This document shows, piece after piece, positions 45,692-59,400 of a stretch of 64,000 bases of DNA. Within the stretch, counting starts at the first letter, position 1; every line of letters starts with the position of its first letter. The position numbers and the translations under genes were made by a program. The stretch covers positions 372,001-436,000 of the forward strand of contig QEYB01001019.1 of the NCBI GenBank assembly GCA_017562135.1, given 5' to 3'. A model generated the notes under the pieces. It ran no database searches, was not told the origin of the DNA, and saw nothing but the letters and a program-made list of their open reading frames with translations. Origin of the DNA: Dipylidium caninum. Taxonomy: Eukaryota; Platyhelminthes; Cestoda; Cyclophyllidea; Dipylidiidae.

Positions 45692-47179
45692 ATGTTGGGT
45701 TTTGTCACACGGTGTGTGCTCTATTTTCGAAGCGCTGATCGTCTACTGACAGCTTGGTCTAGAGTATGCATTCATTCTCTCGTAAATTTGTAGCCACTTA
45801 CTTATTTAAGACGAAAGTATCCTATACGCGAACCCCAATATGTTGCACTTAATGGTGGCACCCAAGAGCTTACGGTTGAACAGCAAATCTACATCGAAGA
45901 GAAGGAGGAGGAGGAAGAACCAATTATCGAGGTATTGCTCACGGACAGTGTCGAAGGTTTGTAATGTGATTCACAAGTCATTCGTTGGTCAACTTTGGCA
46001 GAACTCACCGCCAATATGTTGACAAGCTTTACACAAAACTAATGCTCAATTTTTCCACTTTTTTTCACAGGTCTGGGTGCAAAGGGGAGTTTGGTCAAAA
46101 TCCACCGTAACCGCTTTTGGAACAACCTTTATCTACGTGGCCTTGCCGAGCTTCCTACTCCCGAACGTATAGAGGAACTTAAGTCGCATGTACGATATAT
46201 TTCTTGCGACGTCGGTCATCATTATACTTGAACGTGTGATTCCCTTATTAGGACTCTAGTGTTCTCTTTGGACACTCATTCGTGGCGCAGCAACGTCTTC
46301 TTAACATGGTCTTGTACATTCCAATGAATCCATCCATTACATGGACTTTGAAACCCAAACACGTTAAAGTTGCCTTTCGCCGAGTCGTAAGTAAAGTTGG
46401 TTGGGTAAAAACTCAAGTAATATGGAATGTTAACTCGTTCCATGTTTTCACAGGGTGTCGTTGTTCAAGAAGAAGATATTTCGATTCCTGATGAGCCCGT
46501 AACTGCATCTACTTTGACTGAATTTCTCGTAAAAGTAAATGTAAGTTTCCATCACTTCCACTAAAAGTCATTATGAACACTTTTACAACCCTTAAATAAA
46601 GTTGTATGTAAATCTAGATTAGCCTGTCATTTTTGTTGTCTTTGACACGTGATAAACTACTACGAACGTGAATCTACCTATTTAAAGTCGCTGGGCATCA
46701 TTCTGATGTTATCTGTTGTTGTGCTTCGACCTCCCATACTGCTTGAATCGCTTTTGTCTGCTAACTTGAGAATTTAGATATCCTTAAATCATGCGCATTC
46801 TACGACAGTTACTTACAAGGAAACACATGTTTGGACGGAAAAATCGAAATTTGTAGTGAGTAAAAATACATGTAGACAACAGAAGTTCGCCAACTCACGA
46901 TCTACAATCCTTTATTTAGAGGGATTATAAGTTTTCGTTAGGTTTGTTGAAAAATTCTGGAGTTAACAGTACATGGCTACTTTATTGTAGATTGAAAACA
47001 AGGTCATTGTGCCTGTCAAGTGCCGTATCTTCCTCTACCAGCGACTAGACGCAAAGACCACAACCAAACCACCTGCCAATCCCTTCCGTAGAATTCGTTT
47101 GGACGATTGGACGTCTGATTTTTCGGAGGATGAATTGCGCCTCTTACCGGGCTTTACTAACAAACCCTACCGATGCTAA
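45692..47179 (+). CDS. MRPL9: Mitochondrial ribosomal protein bL9m, 6 exons
   Basis: Component of the large mitoribosomal subunit, imported into the matrix. Exons: 45692-45763, 45794-45956, 46071-46189, 46252-46386, 46454-46540, 46991-47179 (TAA), in phase; 254 residues (human 267). The first exon gives MLGFVTRCVLYFRSADRLL, an Arg-rich, acid-poor presequence. It is followed by a 30-nt intron (45764-45793) whose own last codon would be a stop, so it must be spliced out. The L9 fold is seen in IIEVLLTDSVEGLGAKGSLV then RNRFWNNLYLRGLAELPTPE, matching the family pattern of Val-Glu-x-x-Gly-x-Gly and the leucine-rich loop. The C-terminal domain ends IENKVIVPVKCRIFLYQRLD and a Pro-rich tail. A splice acceptor (CTAGCCTCAG, ending 45680) only 11 nt before the ATG suggests leader trans-splicing or a non-coding exon. 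Confidence 0.9.
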
Positions 47180-47203
47180 TAACATGTATATAACCTTTTT
47201 GCA

Positions 47204-47209
47204 AATAAA
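47204..47209 (+). terminator. MRPL9 poly(A) signal AATAAA
   Basis: AATAAA 25 nt past the MRPL9 stop. It leaves only about 235 nt before the first recognised NSUN4 exon, which is why the pair looks like a tight tandem or operon. Confidence 0.65.
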
Positions 47210-47444
47210 ATTAAAGTCTATACGAGTTTTTTTTTTTGACGGTGTTATGGTGAATGCTCTTGTTTATGGCACGGTACCACGTGGGTCTTTTCAACGAGAC
47301 TATGAAATTTGTTACTAGGCCATCGTACTTTCCTTAGTGTTAGGGTCTTCTGTAGTTATAGGCAATCAGTTATGGAACGAAATTAACTTCTCAGCGTTAG
47401 GCAGATTTCTTCATGAGATTACATTTACATGCTGTTTGTTGCAG

Positions 47445-50400
47445 ACCTATTTCCGCATTTTCTGCCGATTTTCCTCGAACGAGGCAAAGGCGCGGCTTCA
47501 GACCCTCTTCTCCATTCAACGCGAAAACGGCTGGTCGAAGAAATGCAAGGTTAGAAGTTTGAGACCGCATGTGTCCCGGTAGAAGTCAGCCATTTCTCTT
47601 CAATTTACCACCTTGCTTGTTTTTCACGTTGTCTTTATGATTATGTCTGGGTTACACAATGATTATTGTTACCAAGAAGGTTTTTTGTGTGTTCAATTGG
47701 CGTTAAAGTTGATCACGAATTTTAACACTAATACTTATTGTTTATTCAGTGAATAGGTAGCAACCATCAAAATGTAAACTTATGAATACTTCCCAATCAC
47801 TTTCAGATATGTCTTCGTGATTAAAAAGCCGCTTTTGGATCTTTTTGTTTTGTCAAAAAGTTGGACATATCCCGGCTGCTCTGATGAGTTGTTGTGATCA
47901 AAGAAACAATGCGAGGGCCTAACAAAACGTAAAATCACTTTTAAAAAGTGCACACTTTTCGATGTTTGTTTCCAAAATAAAACACTAATGGGCCGAATAG
48001 TACCTTGTCGATTCTTTTTCATTTACTATTTTGAACCCATATTATAGTAGTACCTTCTGATAACTTTTAACAGAAAAACATGAACTTTTTTCAAACATCC
48101 TGAAAGTTTATCATGCAAGCTCAAAATCATTGCTCATGTGGGAAGCACCAGATACTTCGTGGCACTTTCGCATAATATATGCTTGAGAAATAGGCCTGAT
48201 AAGGAGTAAGACTTATTCTCTAGTTTATTCTTGGTCTCTTTGTAAGCAGGTGCTGGTATCATCGCTGAAACCGGCTCATCTATCTAATTTAGAGGGTCGC
48301 CTTAACTCCGGCCAATCAGGCAGCTTTGAGCCATTTCGACAAATACTACTCATATATCTTCGGCGCTACCATGTGGAGCGGCATTCGCGTAGCTCTTCTT
48401 ACACCCCCGGCCAAAGTCGCTGTCCTTAACAACGTCCATCCAGATGTTCGGGAATGTGTTAAAGACTTTCTATCCAAAAATTATCTCGACCTTTACAGGA
48501 TGCTACTCCAACCAAGGGCAAATCTCCACGATGATGAAGAGAAAAACACATCATCACTTCCGCAATGGTCCAATTCAATAAAACCTATGTCAGATCGTAA
48601 ATTCCTTGTGCAGAGGAACGCTCCCTCCGATCAGTTGTCAGAATTTGTTCCTCCTACGGAATTCATCAGTGAAAGAGAGGTATACACCCGCGACAGTGAC
48701 CGAGCTTTCGTTGTTCGTGAGGATGCGGACTTGATGACACAAGCACCTGATCTGCCGTTGGTAGGAGAAGAATCCGATTTCGTGGAGAGTTTCTCTAATC
48801 TGAAGTGTTTTGCACTACCCTGTGGGATTTTTTCAGCTTTGTCAAGACCAACTTATTCGGAAGGCTGTTTCGGTGACTATATTGCAGTGTTGCATCTTTT
48901 CCTCGTCCCCATGTGATGTCACTGTTTTGTCAACCTCTGCTCTACTTCTATCACACCTTGTCTACTCAAACATTATAGTATTCATTTGTTGACGAATTGC
49001 ATTGGTGTTGATGCCGTAATCCGGCTATTCTACCGATAGGCTTGATGTTTATTTACGGTGTTATTCAGCAAAAGTCTCCCGTGAATCTACTAATTCCTAT
49101 AAGTTCAGTCATGGCTGAGGTAGTGATCAGACGATATAACTTGAAACGATTTATTGTTCTTTTGGCCTATATGTTTTTGCCATTTTTCCTAAAGTATTAT
49201 TAATATGAAGTGTTCGACAGCACCATTTTTCAAAAGAGCCAAGTATTATTACATTGACTTCCGTTATCATTCTCCTCGGTAGACTTCTACTCCCTGGATC
49301 TGGGATCAGTGCTGACAGTCCTGATGTTAGACTTGCAACCAGGATCACGAATGCTAGACTTCTGCTCTGCGCCCGGTGGCAAGGCTGTGACCGCACTCCA
49401 AACTCTCAATTTGGGTGAGTTTCAAAACCTGCTTTGGAGCTAGTCACCTAAGGCTCCTTTTGGTCCTAATTAACTCAAGATCTATTTATAGGTTCAGCAG
49501 TTGTTAAGCCTTCTATTAATGACAAAAATCAGATCCTATCGAAATGCTAAGTGTCCTATTGAAGTACGGTGTAATTGATGGACTAGTTGACTCTTAATTA
49601 AAACTTTATTGGTCTGCCATTTTGATAAATGGTTAGGCATATGGAGATGCTTTGAGTAGCATTTATTACTATTAAGGGGTTTGTTTTACCTCCGATGTTT
49701 GGGAAAATGGATTAGTGGATACTTTCCTTGTTCCAAATTCCATGATTTTTGCCGAACCCCACTTTAAAATATCTGCTTCGACTTCTCCAGTAGCTCTTTA
49801 TTTGAAGTTATTTTCGATGAATTCATTCAATGCCTTCCTCCAATACTCTTTTGTCCTAACCTCAATTTCAACGTGTCTTCAATCATTCCAACGTTGATGC
49901 ACCAAGTCCCGCTTTACCGTTGCTCTTTTTATTCTTAGTATTTTATGAAGTTGGCTTTCTAGCCCAACATTCGGTGCCAGATACATTCTTCTAATGTTTT
50001 TAAGTAATGTTCCTGTTAGCATATCCCTGCTAATAACCGTAAGCCATAGCACAATTAGAAGTGTCAACGGTCAGACAAAAAGCAACGTTGGGCGAATCTG
50101 CAAACCTCGTATTCAAAGAAGTCAGATCCCTTGGATTCACTTATCTGTTACCTTGGGCACTCCTTTCCATATTACCAGGTCTAGGACATTCCTCCACCTC
50201 TTTTATTTCTCTATTAACCACTAATTGTACTGAAAATTTCGTCTTCGAGATTAAGAAATACCCATTTAAATTTCCTTTTTCCCGAACAGCGCCTTTATTG
50301 CGCTCTTAACGTTGTTGGACTGTTGAGGAAGAAGTTTATAAGAGGATCCTAACTTATATTCTAAAGCGTTTCCCATAGAATTCTACACAAACAGTGTGAA

Positions 50401-53400
50401 CAGGCGATATCAAACGGAGTGATTTCCATTTCTCACCTATCTATTTGATGTATCGAGATCTTTTATGGCTATCACAGCCATTGCTAAAATGTATTATGGA
50501 CATAAAAGGCCCGAAAGTCATTTGGAAGCTGCATTAACATAACACAGAAATGAACAAATGTGGGTCCAAAACTTAACAGTGAGGAATATACGACATTACA
50601 GACTAAGCTTACCGTTTTTTTATAAACTAAACCGTACCTACTTGCCACACTTATGGCCCTCCTTATCTCTTCACTAAGTCCCCAATTGCATTGTCAAATA
50701 CGACTTTTCTGCTCGTCATTTCGTGACCCCATGTTTCCTCTTCCCCTTATCGTTTCTGTCAATGCCAGAACGGCTGGTATGCACTGACGTCTCACCGTCT
50801 CGTTTGAAGCGCCTGTATAATGTGTTGACGGGCTTTGCCTATGGCACAGGAAGTGGTCGTCCGGGTCTGCCCGACGTCCAGGTGGAACAGGTGTCAGCAG
50901 TGCTGCGACGCGGCAATGAGCGTTTCACCCGTGTCCTCGTCGACGTCCCCTGCTCGACTGACCGCGACGCCCTCACCTCCCCCTCCGGCGGCTACTTTGC
51001 TCGTGGCAAAGCCTCAGCACGAGTTAACCTCCCAATGAGACAGAAAACTCTCCTTCGGTGGGTCATATTGCCCTTTCTCGTCTGTCACAACCTTTAATCT
51101 TCCCTCAATTTCCTAATTTTTTTGGTCTTTTCATCTTATCTCATATTGGAGATGTTTGCATTCAACACCAACTTTGCATTTATTTACTATCCCGTCGGTA
51201 TAATTGGCACCACAACTGATATTTTAATTGCTTTCATTTCATTCCTTCAATTGACATGCCTTTCTTCACGAGACAATTCGTTTCTTCCCTAACATTATGA
51301 CTAACAGAACGAGTAGTCAATGTGAGCAGTCACTTATTCAAGAAGCAATGGTGTTTCTCTTTCCACCTATGCATTTCGTCTTGGTGCTCTGTGAATTTTA
51401 GGGGGGAGAGTAATAATTAACTTTTTTGAGGGGGCAAAGTCATTCAGTACACTTTGGTCTTCTTCACCTTGTTAGCTCTTATTTTGACACTCAGACGTAG
51501 GCAATTATTTTGGGAGAGCATAACTTCATGTTTTGGTCATTAATAACTTTTTTTCTTAATTACTTCGGCGTCTAACGTGAATGAGTCTGTGAGAGCGGAG
51601 AAGAAATGCTGCACCACTGCAGTCATTTCATACTCCCTTCTTTGTTTATTCGTTGCGGTGGAGGAAATTATGCTTCAGTTGCCACGGAACGGAGATTTTG
51701 ACCATTTACTCATCTTGAAAGTTAACATAATTAATCTCAACAGTAATATGAAAACCCCTAGTAAATTTTCTTAAATTTTATCTGATTAACCATTGTAAGT
51801 TGCAGAGATGATGAGGATGATTGGCTTATTTTGAACCGGTCGGATGTGGTTTCTGTTGGCTGGTTTTGTTTTTCGAGTTACATTCAGTCTCTATGACTGA
51901 GCCATTTCGTTCGGACCCTTTTTCAACTCTGAATTCATAGAGAAAAAATATGTTCGTCGGTTGATCATTTGTTCCCTTCCCTCCTCCCCTGTGAAAAGTA
52001 ACTTCGTCGAAGAGATATTTTTACACAGTGTGTTAACTTGGCGAATTTTCGTTCTTTCAGGCAGCAATGATTGATGAGCCATCAGGCAAAGCAGAATCTA
52101 GTTGGCATGGCAACTATTTGTATATTTTAATCGTTCTCTCCATGAGAATTGAGCAGATTCAGAAAACATTCCCATTTTTTTTGTTTTGAGATGAGAGGAA
52201 GTAATGGTATAGACTATAGTATGTGCAAATCAGAACCCACTAACTCGAGGTATAGCATTAAAAAAATCGAGCAAAAATCTCAGTTTTGCATTGTCCACGA
52301 AATTGCTAAATCTAAATCGGACTTCCTGATATAAAGACGGAAGGAGATGGGGGGTTTGGTAGTCTAGACAGGCTAAAAATCCCATCTTAAATAAGAGTCT
52401 AAATTCGTGATACAGGAATCTACTTTGTCACCGTTTGTGTATGTCTCTACTTTACCTCCGAGACTGGAGTTTAAGGTGTTAGCGTGGGTGACATCCTCTC
52501 AATGTCCTTACGCCTTCACTGCCAAGTGTCACTTGCAAATGAGTGTACTTTGTGTCCTGACTTTAAATTTGATTTTAAAATAATCTTCCTCATTAAGAAT
52601 TACCTTCTGGTGTTAATTTGATTGGAAACATCGCCTATTTGTCGTGAGCAGCTTTCTCTGCTGTCATTGTCAAACTGTCCAAGATTAATTGTTGATGCTG
52701 TCCATGACCTTTTGACGGAGCCACATGGAGATGCACGCTACAAAGTGAGTTGGCCCACATGTCACTGGGGTACTTTTTGGATCCGATTGTTCTCTCGCAT
52801 CTGGCCAAAAACGATCGCTTCTGACGCGCACAGATGCACTCTGAATGCTCCCTCCGGCGGGGAAGATGGGCAATCAGGGTTTCATCTGTCTTCCTGTCAT
52901 CTCTATCGCTATTCTTACATCAACCTTTGCATAAATGGGAGGACTTTCACGATAACCAACTGCTCTGATCACATGCGGCAGATTGAGATCCCCTCCTTCT
53001 TTACTCTTCAATAAATTCGTCATGAAAACGTTTGATGACACGTGTAAGGAGAAAGTCGATTATTGTTTAGTTTGGTTTTGGTTGCTCAATCTGCAGTTTT
53101 CCCTTAAAAATAATTTTAGTGGGGTAAGAGATCTTTTGTACAAGCAGCCGAGCAACGCCAACGTCGCGAGGCAAAAACCCTTTCTTATACCCTCTCATGG
53201 TATCTCAGCAAACTCTTCTCTCTCCAAGCCTTGTGTCTTGATGGCAATATTTTGCACCTCATGTTGTTAACCAGAAGAGGCGGCAGTCGAATCTGGCATC
53301 CTTTTTCGAACGGTAACTGAAAGAGTGCCGAATGTGGCGTTAGTGTTTAATCACTTTTGTTTGGTAAAAAAATTCGCCGAGTCTTTTTTCTACGGGTTCA

Positions 53401-56400
53401 CTTGAACTCGTTTGTCAATTTAGAGTCGGGCCAAGGTCTTGCATAAACCACAAATTTTGCTAAGAAAGTCAAATGTCAGTTCCTTTTGTTCTGTTCTTTT
53501 TTTTCAAACAACTTTTCTCCTCCCGACCGCATGCGTTAAACGACAAGGTGAAATTTGTTTCATTGGAGCGTTGACTCAAATCCACAAGAACATAAAATTG
53601 ACCGACCTAAAATCCGGATTAGACACCTTTTTTATTTAGTCCTCCCTTGCTTCAGTTAGTTTTTTTTTTCTGGAAGAATTTCCTCCCTCATGAGCATAAG
53701 AAGTATTTCCTGTGACAACTGTCTTACTGTTAGTTTCCTGAGAACAGTGGAAGTCTTATATGATCATCCCCAACAGTCTAACATTCCAAAACACACACCT
53801 CTTATTAAACATTAATTAACACTATCCTCCCCCCTCCACCCCTTCTCCTCCTCCTTCTCCGCTCCCGACAGGGTTTTTTCCATGGTTAAAGTGTCCGTTT
53901 CCTCGATTTAAAAGTGTTAATGGTTTACTCTCTCCCCCTGCCCCTTGGGCGTGTCCGAGGTGAGACCAATTAACTCCTGCGGTTCTGCTCCAGCCTGCCG
54001 ATCTCCGTGGGAAAATGATGTAGGTGTTTGGGGAGTGGGGGCGGGAGAGGGGGGCGTGGTAATTAGTGTACACATTAATCGAGCAATCGCCGTAATTAGT
54101 AAGGCGTGAAAAGCCTTCTTCTTCGGTCTAGCCAACGCACTAGAATTGTTTGACGATAGGTAAGAAAGGGGTTTGGGATATTAGCCTTCATGTCGAAATT
54201 ATCTGGTCTACCGACCAATTCTGTCAGTTGTTGTGAAAATCTTCGACAGCGTAGTACGTTTATTTGGTGCATGTTCGGCTCTCCGCTTTTATCGCTTACT
54301 GTATACACAGTGACGTAGCAAATTAACTGAAACAAGGTTGATTCACCTTAGTCGTAGGCGCGAAGCGGCAGGGTACCCGCGGCTACTGACGAAGTTCCTT
54401 TACGCCACTGCATTTTATACGAATTTCAAAGAGGAAGAAATGCTACAGACAAATGGAGAAATTTATTGAAGGTGTGCGGTGAAAGCACAGTTTCGTATGG
54501 GGACACGCAGAAAAGATGGATTCAAGAAGTTGAAATAGGTGATTTTGATTTGTCTGATGAGCCGCGTTCTGGGCGACCGTCTTTCACCGATTTCGGTATT
54601 GGCGCAAGGTCCTTTTCTGACAGCATTACATCTGGTGTCAAAAAGGCTTAATTCAGCTCATCAAATCATCTCGGGTCATACTTCGGAAGATAGGGTTTGT
54701 GTGAGAATATTCAAGATGAGTGTCGCATAAGTTAACAGAGAAGAATTTGAACCACATTGTCGTCATAAGCACATCTCTGCTTGCTCGGAACAACATCGAG
54801 CCCTTCTTGAACCGGATGACAATCGCGAATGAAAGGTGGATCATCTACAAGAAAATCGTGACGAAAGTGGCATATTGTGGACACGGAGAAATCTGTCCGT
54901 TCCACCTTTAAAGAAACTTTGACTCTGAAAAAGCGAATGATGTGGTGTTTAGGCTGGGACATTCTGGGACGAATGTGTTGTGAGCTTTTAAAACCGAACG
55001 AAAAACTCACTTCGGAGAAGTATTGTCAGTAGGTGGACGAGTTAAAGACAGCAGTTCAGGAAAAGAGGCCGGTGATGTTCAAGAGGGCGGAGGGACATCG
55101 TACTGCATCATGATGATGCCAGGCCACATGGTGGTTCGGGAACTCGTGAAACACTTGCAGAAGTAGGCTTGGAAATTCCTCGGACTCAGCACCCTTCGGC
55201 TGTCACTTGTTTTCGTCTTTGAGAAATTGTCTGAAGTACAAAGCATCCCAAAAATGGAGAAAACCTCAAACAAGTCATTTTAAAAATTGGAATCTTCAAA
55301 TTGCCCCCACACTGGCAATCAGTCATTAATAATAATGCCAATTATTTAATAGTTTTTTTGACGGCAAGGAAAAAAGGCTGTACTTTGTATTTTTCGAAAA
55401 AAGCAACAGACCTTCCCACTACACCTTAGAGCGCTTCAATTGAAGTTGCAGTCACTTTTGAACTAGTTTTATACCCAATCTCTGTGTCTTTTAGTTGAAG
55501 GCTCTGTGCGCTCAACTTATTTGCGCGTTTATTCTACCATTTCAAAAGTCGCTATATTTAAAAAGTCAGCTTGGGGCGAGGTGTCCCAAAAACTCCCTCA
55601 ACTAGACAACATCGTCGCCGTCGTCTCTGCGCAGCTTCGCAATAAAGGCGGGTCTTTTTGCGAAAGACTTTGCTTCTCCGAATTTTAACATGTTTTCAAC
55701 GCTTTCCAAAAGACCGCTGTCAGGGAAAAGCTCTCAGTTTCTTTCTTATTGTTTCAATGGCTCTCATTGTAAAATCGGTGTATTTTCTTGGACTTCCTAC
55801 AGCCTTCATTGTGCCACCAGCGAGGCAGGGTGTAAGTGCTTGGGGTCTTTGTTTTCCGACAAAAAAGCCAACAAAGATTTGTCGCTCCTTCCGGTTGACT
55901 TTAGTCTCTTAATTTGCAATTCTGTTTTCATTAAACTTTCTAATTCGGTTCTACCAAATTCCATCAATTTACATTAACACCTCCGAGCCTTCGCCACTCG
56001 GCCATGGTTTCTCAGTGTTCGCCCTACCGCCGAGACTTTGTTAGCATCCATCCATAGGGCCAAGTTTATGTCTTTCCACCAGCCTCTTCTATCCGTCGTC
56101 GTGGCGGCTTTGGGATTTCAATGGCACCCTCATCAAGGCAAAATTATCCTATTTGAAAGTTGTTTTAGCAGGCTCGCGACTTATTGACTCGCTGGTACAA
56201 AATCCTTGTTGGAAGCTGTTGCGTAAATTCTCACCGTGAATAGATGGAAATTCCACTTGCCCAAGTTACAAGTTAAACAGTGAATTTTCAACTCTGTCTG
56301 AAATGCGCGTTTCCCTTTTTTAAACGCGCTTCTAATGGAGGTTAAAATAACCATTCTGTTAGTTATTCCCCTCAAAACTGGCTCTCAGACCCTTTTTTGT

Positions 56401-59400
56401 AAATGTGTTGCAAACAATTGTTAATCGCCTTATGACAAGTCTGCTACCCTAAGAACAGATACTCGTTAATGTTTTTCGCTACTCCTTTTTACTGATCTCA
56501 CCAACGTTTTGGAACGGGATTGCTGAATATTTCATGCTAAACGGCATCGATGGCAACTGTTTTATGGACAAATAAGACTTCGTGTGGACAAAGCAACCGA
56601 TTCGCGCAATTCGAGTAGTTGGGACTTCCACCGAGAACGAGATTACCCGTTGAACGTGCTCCACCTGCCAGTCCTTTCAATTATTCACAAGCCTTGTTTA
56701 TTGCCAATCTCGGCGCCGTTGGCTTGACTCCACCCTTGCGGACGCCTGGAAGCAGGGCCGGGGTATTGCATATTTAAATTGAAATCATTTGGAGAATTTT
56801 ATTTCCCCTACGTACGTGGTGAACATGTCTGCGTTGGGTTGTGCTTCGGTACAAACCAAATTGATGCCTCTTCACTCCTCCCGGTTTTTCCCCCCCTTAA
56901 GTCTTGTTTATCTTCGAAGTCGAGGCGTGTGAGGTCTCCTTCGTCCATTTGTTTTGCTTCTTGTCTTGACTCAGTCATTGCGCAACATTTCGCCTCCTCT
57001 TCTCCCGGCTAGTAAAAAGAGGCCGGCTAATTAGGCGTGGGTGTTACAGATCCGCCTCAACCGGTTTTGTCTCTCCAATTTTCCCGCTCGTGGTGCGAGT
57101 GAACGCCCAAGGAGGTGTTTCATGGACTGTTCCCACTTCATGTTATAAGGAAACGGTAATGATTGTCGTCAGTTTTTTAGCTTAATTTTTTTAAGTTCGT
57201 CAAATTTAATGCTCTCTGTGCTCAGACGTTGTCGGCAAATTTGAAAATCCGTTTCCAACTATACGCGCTTCACTCGGGCTAGAGTACTGACCACTTTTAG
57301 AGTTCTTTTTTTATTCCATCACTCATGAAACCGTTCAATTAATCCTCATTAGACAGTTTCAATCTGTTTTGGCTGATCTTTTACTTTCTTGAAGTTCCTC
57401 ACGGCAAACATTTTGGGAATGAAGTCTGACTGTCATTAAAACGGGTTGGTTTTTTCACAACTCTTGTAGTCTTGCCGTTCAGACTTTTTGCAGGTGCTTT
57501 CTTTCGCTCTACAGTTTTGTTTGTCAAGATTATTCTCTCGTTCTCAAATTTGCCTCATTTTCCCCCCTAATTTAGGCTTATCAACGAGTTGAAAGTGGAA
57601 CTGAGGTTTAAGTGAATGTTACCTAAAATCCTTGGCCTGGGTCAAAAGTTTCTTGCGGATCGGGCCGCTTGAATTGTTTGTGTCCTAGCTGGTGTCAACC
57701 GTGTTTTCCTCGAATGAAAGGGGAATTCTAAGATGAATTTCCACTTAGGAGCCGAAGGAATACTGTCCGTGCACAGGGTGGGAGTAGTGAAACTGTCCAA
57801 AAACTTACGGAATTTTTTCAAACAAATGATCACTGATCCCAATTTGGTATGATTTTCAAAAAAGGCCATATCTTAAAAATTTCCAACAGGAGTATGGTAA
57901 TTGCATTTGGTCGTTGATATTCCTTTTTGTCAAAAAAAATCAAAATTTTCCTCTATAAATCGCTTTCATCCCTCATTTAAGCTTGATCGGCCCCTCAAGC
58001 TATACCTACTACATTTTCTCCTTTCCCCTCGCTCCGTGTTTTTTTAACGTATATAACAAAAGCTCTTGATATCTTCGTTAACTAGTAAAAGTGTTGTTCC
58101 GGAGGCATCTCCGGAGCTTTTCTTTGGCAAAACATGAGTGTAGTTTTGTTGGGTGATCTAAGAATGTTGGGTGTAGACCCAGTCCGAACACCATCTAGCC
58201 ATCCGACGAAGGGGTTTTGGTAATAACGATGGGAAAACCTTTGACAGGAAGACGGTCTTGTCTTGATTGTAACTGTAAACTAGGACTTAAGAGCAATTAG
58301 GCCTTCGTTGCGTAACGTAAAAGCGCAGTTGGTTAGTGGGTTAGCATGAATAACTTGAAACCCCGTTGAACAAATAATGTTGCTTCAATGCTGTTGCTAG
58401 GATGCACCGTGGAGAACAGGGTTTGAATGATTTTTTTATTGTAAACTACTCTAAAGTTAATGAGGAGGGGAGTGGGGCGTCGTTCTCCCCTTTCAAAATG
58501 CAACATTGCGTGCGACTGTTGGAGTGTTTCATCTCCAAATAATTCGAATTTTTGGAAGTTATTTTTACCCCATCTAAATTATTATTGTCAAATGACAATT
58601 ACTGTTTGGACATAGTGAAATGTGTAAAGCGTGACTTGGGCGAAACCGAGGCGGTGGAGAAAGTAAGCAGTTGGCGATGGACGGTGGGTGGAAATTTTTG
58701 CAGGTCGTCTGCCTCCCTCCAGTGCATTACAGGTAGATTCATTCCGAGGACAGCGAAGTCATAGGAAACAGTTTTTTTGTGAATTCTTCAACTATGGTCT
58801 AATTAATTGTATAGTCTTTTGGAGTAATCTTGAGACTTGGTCAGTTTCCAATGCTACAATCGACCGCCAGTGGGAGAGATTTCGTGTCGAACTCCAGTTG
58901 AGGGTTTGAGAAACGGTTTGACGCGTCTCTTTACGTTGGTGTGTGCACAAGAAGATTAAATACGAGATGTTTATGTGTTTTTCTACTGCACAATAAGGAC
59001 ATTGCATTTACCGCGGTTTATATGAGCACTTTCACCTATGGAGTGCAAACTGGGGGCTTCCTTGGCCGTCTCTCTAAGAATTGCCCCGCCTTCGAACCTA
59101 CTTGCGGTTAAGAGGTTGTCAACTATGAAGCTGATGCTTTTGACTGAATAGACTCCTTTCAACTTGGATGAGACTGGTCAGATGTGATAACCTTGTCGAC
59201 GAAGACACCATCGTTTTAAATCACTTTCTTGCCAACTATTAGTTGCGGTTTCTGCCGAAATGGCTACGGCATTGCTCATTTTTTGTTCCCAATATGATTA
59301 CTACCAAAGAATGACTGGAATAATCCAAAAAACCATTTTTGGGTGGAGGATAAGGCACAGGCGCGTGTCTGCCTTGGTATATTCGACCAGAACATTCTGT

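Noticed and set aside
46282..46491. Single-frame 69-residue ORF in MRPL9
   Set aside because: It joins an MRPL9 exon to the following intron; the spliced model matches bL9m.
47780..48022. 80-residue minus-strand frame in the first NSUN4 intron
   Set aside because: Considered as a transposon piece, but no recognisable transposase motif.
53822..54135. Pro-rich minus-strand frames
   Set aside because: Arise from a pyrimidine-rich CTCC-type tract in the NSUN4 intron; no supporting signals.
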